DNA from: Berghia stephanieae
Taxonomy: Eukaryota; Mollusca; Gastropoda; Nudibranchia; Aeolidiidae
DNA: 64,000 bases
Direction: 5' to 3'
NCBI GenBank assembly: GCA_034508935.3
Contig: CM067448.1
Location: forward strand, 46,747,766-46,811,765
In this document: positions 22,496 to 34,070 of the stretch, piece after piece
Layout: each line of letters opens with the position of its first letter
How positions within the stretch are numbered: the first letter of the stretch is position 1
Notes under the pieces: model-generated
Told to the model about the DNA's origin: nothing
Database searches by the model: none
What the model saw: the letters and a program-made list of their open reading frames with translations, nothing else
Position numbers and translations under genes: made by a program

Positions 22496-23361
22496 ATCTA
22501 TCTATCTACATATCTATTTATCAATTAATAGGTTTGTCTGTCTGTCTGTTTATCTATCCATTTCATTTTTTAGTTACAGTTCATTAATTGTTGAAGGCTC
22601 TATCTATTATTCTGCTTTTGTACTTAAAATTAAATGTTTATCCTACAACAATCTCTGTAAGTGTAAGATTAGGCAACTGTTGTCCTATTAAGTCTTAGCA
22701 TATTATCCTATAATTTCATGAATAATTAAAGAGGGACAAAGGAGGACCTCCACCTCAATCATTACCCAATGCAACTAGACAAAGATAAAAAAGCACGTGG
22801 TGTGTATCAAAATGCACAAACACACACGTATGTAACACACGCATGCTGACGTCATGAAGCATCGCCCGAGCATTATGGCCTACAGCCACAGCGCATGTGA
22901 TGAGCGTTGACCAATCAGAATCATTCATTGTAAGGTTGTCAGGGAAAAACCTAGACTTGTTTACAGTTTTTAAAGTTCATTATTGGTTGAAGCATGAAAT
23001 TGTGGAAACAGTCATGCTTTCTCTGAGATAGATAAAGACACGCCCTTTGCTGTGATATCTTACATCTTATTGGTGGAGAAAAAGACTCGGTATTATTAAG
23101 CTTTGGAAAGGGTGGCTCTCTGAGAGAATGTCAACTCTCGTTTTGAATGTGTCACTGATAGTTGCATTTTTAAACTTGAAATTTATATAACTTATCGTCA
23201 ATGTTTATGTTGAATTATTATGTTTTCATTTAGAAAAATGATTGTAGTTTCTGAAACAACCAAAAACTGAAATTTGATAATTTTGACCATTTCCACTTTA
23301 AAACCGGTTTTCTTCGTTTTCCAAATCCCGACTTAATACCGGTTCGAGGCGGAGGGTCACA
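19840..23361. mobile_element. 3.5-kb non-coding element with TIRs
   Basis: The left end TGTGACCCTCCGCCTCGAA, continuing through cggtattaagtcgg, recurs inverted at 23361. The TIRs are about 35 bp, and TA lies outside each end (19838-19839 and 23362-23363). The interior has no transposase frame and holds several microsatellites. TA-flanked TIRs suggest a Tc1/mariner-like mobiliser, but the terminal sequence is not one I recognise. Confidence 0.72.
21720..22560. repeat. Cluster of microsatellites inside the 3.5-kb element
   Basis: AC/AG runs at 21730-21810, TG at 21899-21922, a C-run at 22250-22270, (CT)n at 22321-22400 and (CTAT)n at 22432-22510. Long frames in this interval are translations of these simple repeats. 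Confidence 0.92.
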
Positions 23362-23363
23362 TA

Positions 23364-24610
23364 TGTGTTTAAACGCTTATAACTTTTAAACCAGAGATGG
23401 TCCTTCTTAATAAAAACAAGTCCTTCTGAGATACATATTAAAGTAGCTTCTCTAAAACTAAAAATTTCAGAGCAAAATATGTTTGCACTCAAAAGTTAGA
23501 GCTCCCCAAAAAAACAGTAATTGGCCTCGATTGTTTACAGAAGCTGCCATTTTCTTATACTGATTCACTTCCTGTCGTCTGCTGCGTTTGTGAGATAACT
23601 TCGTCAATCACCACATCAAAACTTTACATTTTTATATCTTACAATATATTCCATTTATGGAAGTTATTTTTGTTTTAAATTATTTAATTAATTGGCGTTT
23701 TCATGTCCATGCATTCATTTTATAATTTACAATTCTCTTCCTTTTTTTCCGATTGATTTTTCACTGTTGATTTTGACGTTTTTCATCCTTTGACGGACGT
23801 CTGTCCAATTTAGGGGAACGGGGGAGCGGAAGTTTTTAAAATCACCTATTTTCGATCATTTTAAACACTAATACACCACCTCAAACATTTATCAGTCCAT
23901 ATCTCTGCTTTTATGAGGTCTATTTTCATTTTGAAAAGTTCAAAGTGAATAACTAAATGACGCCGATTCAGTGGTGTATTTGGTCTATCTACAAGTGAAT
24001 AAATATTTAATTGTCGACTTTTCCAAAATTCCAATCGGTCATTCATTTGCATGTCGTGATCTATTTTTCCTTGATTTCAGCTGTTTCAGCTCTAAACTGT
24101 ACCTTTCTCTCTCAATAAATAATTATTTTTCTGTTTGCAATGTATTACAGAGATGTTGAATTACCACATGTAAAAATTTCAAAGTTGTATTTGAAGCCGT
24201 TTATGAATTATACTTGATTATCCATTGGGTTGCTGTGTTTTGGTCACATATTTTCCTATAAGCTTCTATAGAGATTTTTCACAACATAAAAGGTCATAAC
24301 TTTTTAACTAGTTGAGATAGAGCGATAATTTTTTCACTTTAGTAAATGTTTCACTCCCCTTTATTTTTCTACGCTAAATTAATACCGATATCACTATTTT
24401 GAAAAATTCTTGCAAGTGCCTATTTTTTGCATAGGAAATAGCTGACTGATACACTGATGATAGTGATAGTGATAGCGACAGTGACTCAGTCAGTGACAAC
24501 TTCTTCTAACTTCTAACTTACTGTATATCACTATCCACTCCCTCCACTTAATATGTTGTGACGAAGAAGTCTAAGATAAAAAAGAATTCATCTCTAAAAT
24601 ATCGGGCTGT
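23364..24610. other. No recognised feature
   Basis: AT-rich sequence without a supported gene. A short run of gatagtgatagtgatag-type repeats is at about 24455-24495. Confidence 0.5.
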
Positions 24611-24611
24611 C

Positions 24612-24660
24612 ATTATCCGATTATCCCCGCCCAGACAGTGTCTGGGGACCGGGGATAATG
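24612..24660. repeat. GC-rich hairpin
   Basis: attatccccgcccagaca is followed almost at once by its near-inverse, tgtctgggg plus cggggataat, giving a stem of about 18 bp with a three-base bulge. Confidence 0.65.
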
Positions 24661-24810
24661 AAAATTCGTTATCCCCTTTAAGTCTGGTAGCAGTAGCGTC
24701 AATTGCCATGGACTCGTCAATTGCCAAGGACCATGTCAGTTCATCAACTACGCATATATTATTAGTACCATAACTATAACTGCCATTAGGGTACCTAACG
24801 TTAGTAGTAG

Positions 24811-26057
24811 GTAGGCCTACTCTGGTAAAACATTAAAATTGGATTGCGCTCAATTGTTGACCAATGAAACCTAGGCCTATATCATTATAATTATAATGGT
24901 AGGTACTTTGGTAAAAAAAATTCAAATTGGATTGAGCTCAATGAAACCTATATCATTAAAAAGTGATAAAGTGCTTTTCAACACGATTCTAATGATACCA
25001 AAATTGTGAAAATCAGATAAGCAGAAGACAAGTTATGTTAGTTTAAAGTAAGGTTGAAAAATGGTCTTCTATTTCTATTTGCCTTTGTTATATACTGACG
25101 TACTTTGTGACCTGAAACTGTTGCATTTCCGGTAGTAACTACCAGTTGGTTTTCTAAAAATGGCCGCTAAGATTTGAGTAAGGATTTAGCTGGATCGAAT
25201 TTCATGGATGCTGTATACAGCTTTGCCCTGAATTTAATTTTATAAAACAAAAATTAAGATAAATAATAAACATGCCGTCACGAAATTTTGATTCACAATT
25301 TTCTATTTTTTTAATTATCCAAAGCTAAATTATACCCTATTTTATCCATGATCCTAAGATATACTAAATTGTCATTGATTTTAAAATAAGGTTTAGGTAC
25401 TTTGGTAAAAAATTGAAATTGGGTTGAGCTCAATGAAACCTATACCATTATATTTCAACATGATTCTAATGATACCAAAATTGTGAAAATCAGAGTAGCA
25501 GAAGAAAAGTTATGTTAGTTTAAAGGCTGAAAAATGGTCTTCTATTTGCCTTTGTTATTTACTGACGTACTTTGTGACCTGGAACTCTTGCATTTCCGGT
25601 AGTAACCACCATTTGGATTTCAAAACTGGCCTAAAATGGCCGCTAAGATTTTGAGTAAGGATTTTGCTGGAACGAATTTCATGGATGCGGTATATAGCTT
25701 TGCCCTGAATTTGATTTTATTTAAAAGTTAAGATGTTAACCTATCGTGCCATCATGAAATTTTGATTTACCAATTTCTTGTTTTTTAATAATCCAAAGCT
25801 AAATTATACCATATTTTATCCACAATCAAAAGATATACTAAATTGTCATTGATTTAAAAATAAACTACACCAAACGATAGAGTAATTCCTCCTGAAGAAA
25901 ATAAGACATAAATCATTAAAATCCATCCATGAACATAAAATCTATGGAACTTTTTCTGAGACCCATCACTCAAAAGTCCAAAAAATTGGGTCATGGCCAC
26001 TAGGCCATTTATCAGCTCCCTGCTGGAGGGCCAAATGGACGTTTACCAAAGTACCTA
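24811..26057 (+). mobile_element. MITE with tandemly repeated left end
   Basis: The end TAGGTACTTTGGTAAA occurs at about 24899 and 25394 and, inverted, at 26042-26057. A diverged partial copy starts near 24811. Between them two direct copies of about 490 bp (24899-25389 and 25394-25864) share markers such as gcatttccggtagtaac and aatggccgctaagat. It does not code for a protein. Confidence 0.7.
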
Positions 26058-26397
26058 ATAAGGTGGGTTTTTATGCACCTTCGTTGGAGGTGTACAAAAA
26101 CGCACCGTTTTTATGCACCTCATTGGCGGTGATGGTAAATTAATGAAAATATTGCTGCATACGTCCATGAGGTTTAACTAGTTTTAGATTGTAGTTTAGC
26201 ACGTTGCTTAGCGATTAACGATGTATTATAGAATAATAACAATAATTTATAAAATCAAAGGTAAAAAGAAACATGGCACACAAATAATGATCTCAAATAA
26301 ATAATTTTAGAAAATTAAAATCAAATTTTTTCTTTGACATGATATAAAGATTTTGAAAAACAACCAAAAAAAAAAAAGTAAACTTTAAAAAAAATAT

Positions 26398-26468
26398 GTC
26401 CACAACGGAATCGAACCCAGTACTTTCAAAGTTAGAGTCTGACAGCTTGTCCACTGCGCTATGGAGCC
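26398..26468 (-). tRNA. tRNA-like sequence, probable pseudogene (apparent CTA anticodon)
   Basis: The minus strand begins GGCTCCATAGCGCAGTGG, has an anticodon-like arm (tcaga, loop ctctaac, tttga), and ends with gggttcgattcc as B box/T loop. The 7-base loop would place CTA as anticodon, which would pair with UAG. The acceptor and T stems do not pair well, so I favour a tRNA pseudogene or a SINE head over a functional suppressor. Confidence 0.4.
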
Positions 26469-26519
26469 ACCTGACTGTTCATCACATTTAATGTCTTTCT
26501 AAAACATTATTTTACAATA

Positions 26520-26526
26520 ATTATTA

Positions 26527-26559
<33 letters not shown>
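26520..26559. repeat. ATT microsatellite
   Basis: An ATT array that continues at 28029-28062 on the other side of the pogo-like element, so the element probably inserted into the array. Confidence 0.9.
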
Positions 26560-26560
<1 letters not shown>

Positions 26561-28027
26561 AGTAGACTCCGATAAGACGATGCCCAAGGGAACCGGGGAA
26601 AAAATCGACTTATCTGAAAATCAATTTAACCGGAGAGTAACCAAATGAGCAAAAACGCATGTGAACAAAGCAAACCAATCTAGAATAAGTATGGCCCTTC
26701 ATATCGCGCGCTATTTGCAGTCGTGTTGAATTAACCAGAGAAGTAGAGGTCCCTGTAGTGGTCATCAGAGGCTCCTACCCCCAATAGCCCCAAAGAGGAA
26801 TCAGAATACATAAAAATTGAAATTTGAGATAATAAAGCGGAATCAACTTACTGTTATTGACTATGACATGCTTTGCAACAGAAAATGTAATAGACAATCC
26901 AAAAGTACTCAAATGATAAAATATAAAATGTGTAAAAATGCACAGATTGTGTAAAGACTAAGAATGGTGTCAAATGATAATAGAGAACACACAGGTCCTA
27001 GAGCAAAGCATTGAATGGAATGGATGGATTTAACCTTGTCTCAGGACCCCTTCCCCCCTTCCCCCCCCCCCCCCCCCACACACACCAAACAAACTACCCC
27101 CATGCACACACCTAATCAAACAAACTCCCATGCCGGTACACACACGCACAGGGCTAGAATTATATAGAGAAAGAAGCTGACACACCACAGGGCTAGAATT
27201 ATATAGAGAAAGAAGCTGACCGCACTCAATAATATTACTACCTATTGAAGCCAACATATAATATTACCAAGGTCATTGACCTCACAAATTGGAGTCACCA
27301 TAATAATAGTAATACTTCAGTCAACCCCCCTCCCAAACATATAATAATAATTTTCCTTGATTCATACCAGTTAAGTGATATTATTGATTCATACCAGTTA
27401 AGTGATATTATTCCGAGAAAAGCTGAAGGGTAGGAGCCTCTAGGTCAAGGTCATGCTTCTTGTAAATCGTGGAGACAGAAATAGCTGGTATGCCAATTTC
27501 CTATGGGATGATTTGATTTTCTGTTGCATGCCAGACTTTCCAAATGCATCGAATCTACCTTTTCCGCGATAGGTTTGCCATTGTAGTTGTAGACTTGACT
27601 TGAATTCTTGATAAAATAGATACTAATTAAGAGGGCCATTACATAGGATGGCCTGGGATTAGAACCAAAAAAAATCTTGAGCTTGAAGATGCGACAATGT
27701 AAAATTTGAGATGGAGAAATTAAAGTTTTTCAATACTGTTTATGTATATTGAACACGGATGTCAGGCAAAGCACCTACATCACATCGATGTGCGCCAATC
27801 ATTCGCGGATATTATTAACCACTGGAAATTCTTACTCGTAGCTTTTTTAACTAATGGAAATACTTATTTATTTGTGATTTTATTGTAGTCATGAGTGATA
27901 AGAACATCGACTTAAGCGACATCGACTTATGTGGAGTTTTTTATATTTTTTACTAATGTTATATAGGAAGGAGGGGGGGGGGGGCCAAGAAAAATAATCG
28001 ACTTTGCCAACGTATCCAGAGTGCACT

Positions 28028-28028
<1 letters not shown>
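26560..28028 (-). mobile_element. pogo/Tigger-like element with a decayed transposase relic
   Basis: The left end is CAGTAGACTCCGATAAG and the right end, inverted, CAGTGCACTCTGGATA; TA flanks both sides. Such ends are typical of pogo/Tigger elements. Around 27430-27640 the minus strand reads EIGIPAISVSTIYKKH, resembling the helix-turn-helix of the CENP-B/pogo transposase N-terminus, with nearby matches in other frames. No intact DDE domain is seen, so it is non-autonomous. Confidence 0.78.
27052..27083 (+). repeat. C-rich run
   Basis: C-run and CA repeats inside the pogo-like element, followed by two copies of a roughly 40-bp unit (cagggctagaattatataga) at 27149-27220. Confidence 0.85.
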
Positions 28029-28061
<33 letters not shown>

Positions 28062-28213
28062 TTACTATTATTCATTGCTATTATTACTATTAAATTCATC
28101 ATCTTAACACATTACTGTTCTGAAGTGACGGGCCTTGTGTATATGATTCATTATCTTATGAATGCTCCAACTAGAATAATTGACATTGAAAAATTGACAT
28201 GTTCATTTTTCAG

Positions 28214-31200
28214 TCAGCGCCAAGGAGTTCCAAGATGTTGGCTCACATCAACTACAGAATGCGTTGCCAGCTGCAGGATGGACGCATCTTCATTGGGACC
28301 TTCAAAGCCTTTGACAAACACATGAACTTGATTCTGGGTGACTGTGACGAGTTCAGGAAGATCAGACCAAAGAATGTGAAATCAAATGAGCGGGAGGAAA
28401 AGAGAGGTTTGGGTCTCGTTTTGTTGAGGGGAGAACACCTGGTCTCGATGACCATTGAGGGTCCCCCTGCTGCAGAGGTGAGTCATTTTTGTGTTGAATC
28501 CAACATTTGGGGCTGGGTGGGGTTCCTGACCTCCCAAAGATAGTGGGCAGGGAGGTACTTGCTGTGTCTTCTATCCTCCCCATTATTGCTTTTTCAATTG
28601 CTTTCTGTCTTTGTCTTGGAATGAGATTACTTAGTTTTGTCCTGACCCTGGCCGGAGTCCTTGGCTGGAAGGGAAACTGTTGAATGGATAAATTATAGTT
28701 TTGAGAGGTGATATTTTTTCCTTGTGACTCATCTCTCTGTTATGTACTGTTACTGTTATATTTTTTTTTAGCATATGATTTGTAAACCTTTGAGAGTATT
28801 CCTCTTAGTGGGATCTTTTGTTGGTGTATTGGTGAGACTTTAAGGTGATCTCAAACTGAGAACACTGATAGTGTGCTCTTGGAATCCACATCTGTTCCCT
28901 ATTTGAACTAATTCGCCTCTGTCTTTTAATTAATTGTACCTCTAGAATGTTTTTACTATCCAATTTCCTTCCTTTTCATTGGTGCTGATATGACCTAAAT
29001 CTGTTGCAAGCGCTGTAAAACCCTTAAAACACAAACAAAAAACCCAAACATTTGGGGTGGGGGGGTGGGGGGGGGGGGTGTCTTGGGTTCTTCTGCAATT
29101 TCAAAGTGAGTGTGAAGAAGAGATTTACTCTTATTTTCTTCAGATTAACTCCTAAATAGATTCTACAATCTGGTTTTTGAAGGAAAAAGGTTTAAGTTAA
29201 TAACTTTACTTAATTTAGATTTAGAGAGAAGTTTATCAAAATCTGAATTTCGGGGTTGTTAGTTCTATTTCCCATGGACACAAGTATCCAATCGATTAGC
29301 AAAATTTGTGATGATTATGGTTCTATCAATGAACCTGATTTGTTCTGTTTTGTTTTCTCTTTACATTTAAAGATAAAGTATTGTTGATTAAGTGGAAAAT
29401 ACCTTTGTTTCACCATTGCAGGAAGGCGTTGCAAGAGTACCCTTGTCAGGTGCCAGCCAAGGGCCAGGAATGGGCAGAGCTGCTGGTAGAGGAATGGGTG
29501 GTGGTGCAGGTGTCGGCGGTGCTCCAGGCCTGCAAGGCCCAGCCAGAGGAGTGGGTGGACCCTCACAACAGATGATGACCCCTCAGCCTAGGATGGGAGG
29601 ACCTCCCATGGGTAAGTAAAGTAGAATTGAAGGCTGGTCCTCCAAAACTTGATCTACTACTTTTTGAGATTTTCCACCCATTAGATAAATTGAAATGTAA
29701 ATTTTATTTAAGCATCAATAGCCTTCAACAGTCTTGACATCACTTCCCTCGTAATGAAGCATAGTAACTTAGTAAGTTGCTCTAAACTATTGGAAAAATG
29801 GCGAACGCCCTTATGAAATATTTCTCTGACGAGCATAAATGTGTATCCAGAGGAGAAGTACATTATAAATATGATCGTGTTTTGACTTGTATACATCCTG
29901 ATCACATGACATGAAAAGCTCTTGCCAGCATGAAGAATAAAATGCACAGATTTTCTTTGTTTAGAACCCCGCTGCTCGCCATTGCTGGGCAACGTGACAT
30001 CAGACTATTGAATCCAATTGACACAAGAACTGCCCCAGATTTGTGTGAATTTGAACGTTAAATATGATAAAATAATAGTCTGAATGAGAAATTTTAGAGG
30101 AAATGCGTAATCCACAATATTTCAAAATAGGAAAAAAGGGTCAGGGAGTTTTGGAAAACTACTTCAATTGATACAAACAGCTTTTTATCTTGGAAGGAGT
30201 TTGGTTGGATATGGAAGATAAAAACTCAAAGGTTCTTTACGTTTTAAACCTTTTGTTGTTGTTGGTATTTAGGTCTAATTTTAATCTGGCAGTTAATATT
30301 GTAATAAGTATAAGCAAAAATTAATGTAACAGCTTTAAAAAAGCCAAATCCCCAAATTACCAATCACAGTACATTTTGGTCTCAAAACCCTTCTTCAGCC
30401 AACGAGAAAAACAATAGAAAGGCAAATAGGGTACCATCTATCTGGTGTAAAAGTAATGTATTTATATTTTCATTTTTGTTGTTGACTGAAAAGGGGGGTT
30501 TGAGCCCAAAACTTTCTGTATTTGCTAATTTGTCCGGTTTTTGAAGCTGTTATATAAATTTTTGTTCATTGCTTTTTATATTCCACAGCTTCTAGCAGTT
30601 TTGTATCACGTTGTCTAAAGATTAGATAGTAATATTTTACTTTTTGAATTATTTTTTTAATTGATGATAGTGTCTGACAAACTCTGGTTCCACTATCCTT
30701 TTCCCATTCATGGAACTGACATGACCATAATCAATCATGAAGGGTGAAATATGTCAAAAAGCCCTTTAAATACCCTGTTGTTTTTGCAAATATAAATATA
30801 TTATATTAATGCAAACAAAAGAAAAGATCAAATTGATGCATGGATGATATTAAAAAGTACTTCTTCTTTCAGCTTATCCCGCATTTTGCAGGGCTGCCAT
30901 GCCATAATGAATACTACATCTCCATGCATTCATCATCTTCCTCCAGGCCCAGTTCTTTCATATATCGTCCTTTACCCAATCCATCCATGTGGTCTTCAGG
31001 CATTCCTTTTTTCTCTTTCTCCGCTGATTGTATATCCACTACTTTCTTTCCCACGCACTCCCTCTCTCATCTCTTAACTTGTCCAAATATAAGGTCAAGT
31101 TGCAGACCTGCCAATAGGTACGATTAATCGTATTTTAGTACGATTTAGACTCAAATTCGTGGATACGTTTCCAAAGGATTTAGTACGATTTTTGTTGTTT

Positions 31201-33099
31201 TAATATTTTGATTTTTTTTTTCTCAAGCATGAATGATGTTGAAAATGCAACATGTCATACATCAATTGTTGACCGTGTATCTGAATAAGGCATCACAGTT
31301 AGTACTATTTACTATTGTTATCATTTCAGTTAGTTATATGTTGCCGGTTTTCACCAATATTTTTCTCATAACTTTTTGAGGATTTGCATAGAATTATGCA
31401 TTTAAGCTTATTTTATATTTTAAATGACCTCAGGCCACATTTAAGAATTTACCACTTGTTAAATAGAACATTTTAAGTGAAATTTAAATTTAACTAACAT
31501 CTTCATGGGTGCAAGAGTGCCGGCCGATTGGATTACCGAAAAAAACGTCACCGGCTTTTTGCAATTTGGATTTGATTGATTTTTTATTTTTTTTTGTGAC
31601 AAGAAACTTAACAAATTACTCCATTACAACCTTTGGATTAAGCATACAACAATTGTGGACGACAATTATGAAGACTAGATGCTGAGAACAAGACTTCAAA
31701 TGACGAGGTGAAGTCCGTGAATCTTGCAGGCTTTTTCAGATTATTTGTCTGGTCATAAGTAGACTTGCAGGCTTTTTGAGGTCCAGTTGCTTGCACCCAT
31801 GCATCTTTGGCAGTGAAGCTTTCAATTTAAAAACTGTATTGCTGATAAGCTTAAACATAAATGGATTATTTCCCTTTATAATTACTAAAATTACTCTTAT
31901 TTTGTTTTTAAAAATTTAATGATCTTTTTTTTAAAGATTTATTATTTTGTATGAGTGATTTTTTTTTTTTTTTCATTACCAATTGGGCAGCTTTAGGAAC
32001 AAAATGGTTCAAAATGAATCCTCTAGAAGTATTTAACTTGCCTGTGATATGTGTGAATTTCCCATCATTTGACCAACAGTAATAGTATCAGTATGTAGTA
32101 GTAGTAGTAGTAATAGTGGTAGGAGTAGTAGTGGTAGTAGTAATAGTACTAGTCTAGTAGTGGTAGTAGTAATAGTACTAGTCTAGTAGTGGTAGGAATT
32201 GTTGTAGTTGTAGTAGGAGGAGGAGTAGTAAATGCTATAAAAAAGGGAGAGAGAAACATGGATCATTTGATTACATAATGGAAATTATCTTGTCACTGCT
32301 GCAAATTGTCTTCTCTGTTAGATTGAAGACCACTCTCACAAATATTTTATCTCAAAACCTTCAACTAATTTACTGAGCTGGCAGATGTATATCACCATCA
32401 CAACTTCATTTGGGACATCAGCATCATCATCTCAAACCATCACCACCATGGCATCACCACGGTTACAACCACCATCACAGCATTTTCACTGCCACAAACA
32501 CCACCACCATATCACTTCTTCCATCACCACCACCACTAGAGTACCATCGCTACAACCACCACCTCCTCTTCTTCAGGCACTAGCATCAATACTACCAACA
32601 TATTTGGAGTCTTTTGGTGATTTCTTTGAGTGTTTCGAAAGCAATATCCTTAGATATTGCAATTTCTGAGTCTTATACTGATTTAAAATGGTGGTTAAGT
32701 TTTAGTTCCTCGATAAGCCGATAATTTTGTAATTAGTAGTGATTGCTGCAAACGAATGTTTGAATGATGAAGATCGGAGTTTACTTTTTATTTTGGTTTG
32801 ATGTTAGCTTTTATATAAATTTTTGTATTTTGCGCACTTTTATTTTCCATACATGCATACAAAATACACTTTTTTGCTAAAAAATATTCTTTTTAGGATC
32901 ATAGATTAGACTTTTCATTCTGGGAAGGTTGGCAGGTCTGAAGCTGGTGCAACTGTTTCACTACTGATATTTGACTGTTTTGTGTCAACTCATGATTTGT
33001 CTTTTATTCATTCAGCTGGTCCACGTGGTCCAATGATGATGGGTGGTCCTGGAATGAGGCCACAAGCTATGCCAAGAGCCCCAATGCCCCAGATGAGAG
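28214..33099 (+). CDS. SNRPB: Small nuclear ribonucleoprotein B/B' (Sm B), partial: three internal exons
   Basis: Three exons, 28214-28477, 29422-29611 and 33016-33099, join in phase with GT/AG borders. The first encodes the Sm fold: [20 protein letters not shown] and [20 protein letters not shown] (Sm1), then [19 protein letters not shown] (Sm2). The second carries the SmB-specific [27 protein letters not shown]; the third starts the P/G/M-rich tail ([13 protein letters not shown]). SmB sits in the seven-membered Sm ring on U1, U2, U4 and U5 snRNAs. The usual tiny first exon and the exon(s) completing the proline-rich tail were not found. The first exon could instead start at 28218, because two cag acceptors lie 4 bp apart. 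Sm2 has glycine where relatives have valine (RGLGL). Confidence 0.9.
28513..29046 (+). mobile_element. SINE family 1, full length, in an SNRPB intron
   Basis: This 534-bp copy is flanked by an 11-bp duplication, aacatttgggg, at 28502-28512 and 29047-29057, which defines the element's ends. It starts ctgggtggggttcctgacct. Its tail (tgacctaaat, gcaagcgctgtaaaaccc, then acaaacaaaa) closely follows the 3' end of the I-group LINE at 49730-49783. No protein is encoded, and no clear A/B boxes are seen. Confidence 0.9.
29058..29421. other. SNRPB intron, remainder
   Basis: A G-run follows the SINE and a normal polypyrimidine tract and cag precede the second exon. Nothing else is seen. Confidence 0.6.
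29612..30309. other. SNRPB intron, no recognised feature
   Basis: AT-rich intron sequence after the gtaagt donor at 29612. The minus-strand frame at 29708-29992 has no recognisable domain. Confidence 0.5.
30310..30600. mobile_element. Fold-back MITE, second paired copy
   Basis: Arms at about 30330-30415 and 30478-30575 are inverted relatives (taacagcttt...tctcaaaacccttcttcagc and its mirror), as in the copy at 7858-8160. Confidence 0.65.
30880..31096 (-). mobile_element. LINE C-terminal fragment
   Basis: The minus strand resembles the end of RTE-like ORF2 proteins: a GRPKKTWMD-like region near 30960-31000 and a terminal [12 protein letters not shown] near 30890-30930. The reading shifts between frames, so it is a decayed 3' piece. 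Confidence 0.45.
31103..32940 (+). mobile_element. Long CAGACCTGCC-family element in an SNRPB intron
   Basis: An 1838-bp element starting CAGACCTGCC and ending GGCAGGTCTG, with near-matching 6-bp flanks (aagttg and aagctg). The left end is followed by cgattaatcgta, a short palindrome. The middle has agt and acc/atc trinucleotide tracts. Two shorter relatives lie at 56954-59881 and 58273-59722. It is non-coding; superfamily unknown. Confidence 0.8.
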
Positions 33100-33480
33100 G
33101 TAAGGATATTTGCGTTTTTTCTTGGCTTGATTAGGGCTAATTTGACCCTTGGAAAAGAATGGGTTATCCAATTGGCATTGTGCATGAATTGAATACTGCT
33201 GTTTCACATTTTTATTTGGGGATTTTTAGGAGTTGCCATGATAGATAAGTTTAAAAAGAGTTTTTGGACAGTTTGGATTTTGCATTTTATTTTATTTTTT
33301 TTTCATCTGTTATGGTTGCAATCATTTATGATAGAACAGTTTTAAATATAATTTTTTTGATATTTTCTAAGAATATTCCTCATTTTGCGAAATGTTTTGT
33401 TCTTTTTCTTTTTTTTTTTTTTAAACCCCTGCTTCTAATCCTTTTGTTGTTTTCAATAAAGCGTTTTATTTTGAAATGGT
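33100..33480. other. Downstream of the third SNRPB exon, no exon found
   Basis: After the gtaagg donor at 33100 no proline/glycine/methionine-rich exon is recognisable up to the repeats at 33486. Only T-rich tracts are seen. Confidence 0.55.
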
Positions 33481-33485
33481 AATGC

Positions 33486-33545
33486 ATAGCTGTCAACTGT
33501 CCTAATAAAATTGAGACTGTCCTGATTTGGCAATCTGGCAAAAAT
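33486..33545 (+). repeat. Dispersed repeat terminus
   Basis: Matches the minus strand of 8786-8842 (tgtcctaataaaattgagac). Probably one end of an unidentified element. Confidence 0.4.
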
Positions 33546-33847
33546 ACTGCGAAGCCATGCTGCCCCCTCATTTGCTACTGATGAATTTTGTGTTGATTAC
33601 TGATTTTGAACTTTTTAAGTAGGCAGGGATGCAATAACTATAACTCAATTAGACCCAGTTACTGATATAATGCAACCCTTTGTCCTGTGACGGTAGACCT
33701 GTTGCAATTTTGGAATGAAACGTAACCTTTATCAAAAATTGAAACTGAACAACTATTGCCATTGCTTGCAATTGCCAAAATGGTTCAGGAAAACTTATGA
33801 AAATAGTGTTAACGGGTAAATTTTATTTAATGACTAATTTTTCTAAA

Positions 33848-34070
33848 CAGAAATGAATATAACAGCTTAAAAAAAGAATTTAAAATATCAATTACGGAAA
33901 GTTTCAGCTCAAAACCCTTCTACAGCCAACAACAATAAAAAAAATTGAAATGTAAAACAGTACATTATGGCCATCTATCTGGCTTCTTAAAAAGTGTATT
34001 TACTCCGAGCAGGACTTTCCGATCCGAAGGCGAGTATAATACCACAAGACCGTATAGGCGTAATTTGACT
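33848..34070. repeat. Fold-back MITE arm and SINE family-4 head
   Basis: 33848-33945 matches one arm of the fold-back MITE (aacagctt...ctcaaaacccttctacagcc). 34008-34070 is, on the minus strand, a family-4 SINE head (cggtcttgtggtattatact, then ccttcggatcgg). Confidence 0.55.

Noticed and set aside
22203-22691. Overlapping long frames on both strands rich in S/L, R/E and Y/I
   Set aside because: They are translations of CT and CTAT microsatellites, not genes.
25150-25200. atggccgctaag start-like string, present twice
   Set aside because: It follows the repeat units of the MITE at 24811-26057 and ends within two or three codons; not a first exon of SNRPB.
28125-28325. 66-codon frame just before the SNRPB Sm exon
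   Set aside because: It reads the Sm exon in the wrong frame; the true first exon is not identified.
32385-32669. His/Thr-rich 94-codon frame, repeated at 57894 and 59154
   Set aside because: It lies in the acc/atc tract of the long CAGACCTGCC element and shifts between copies, so it is a repeat artefact.
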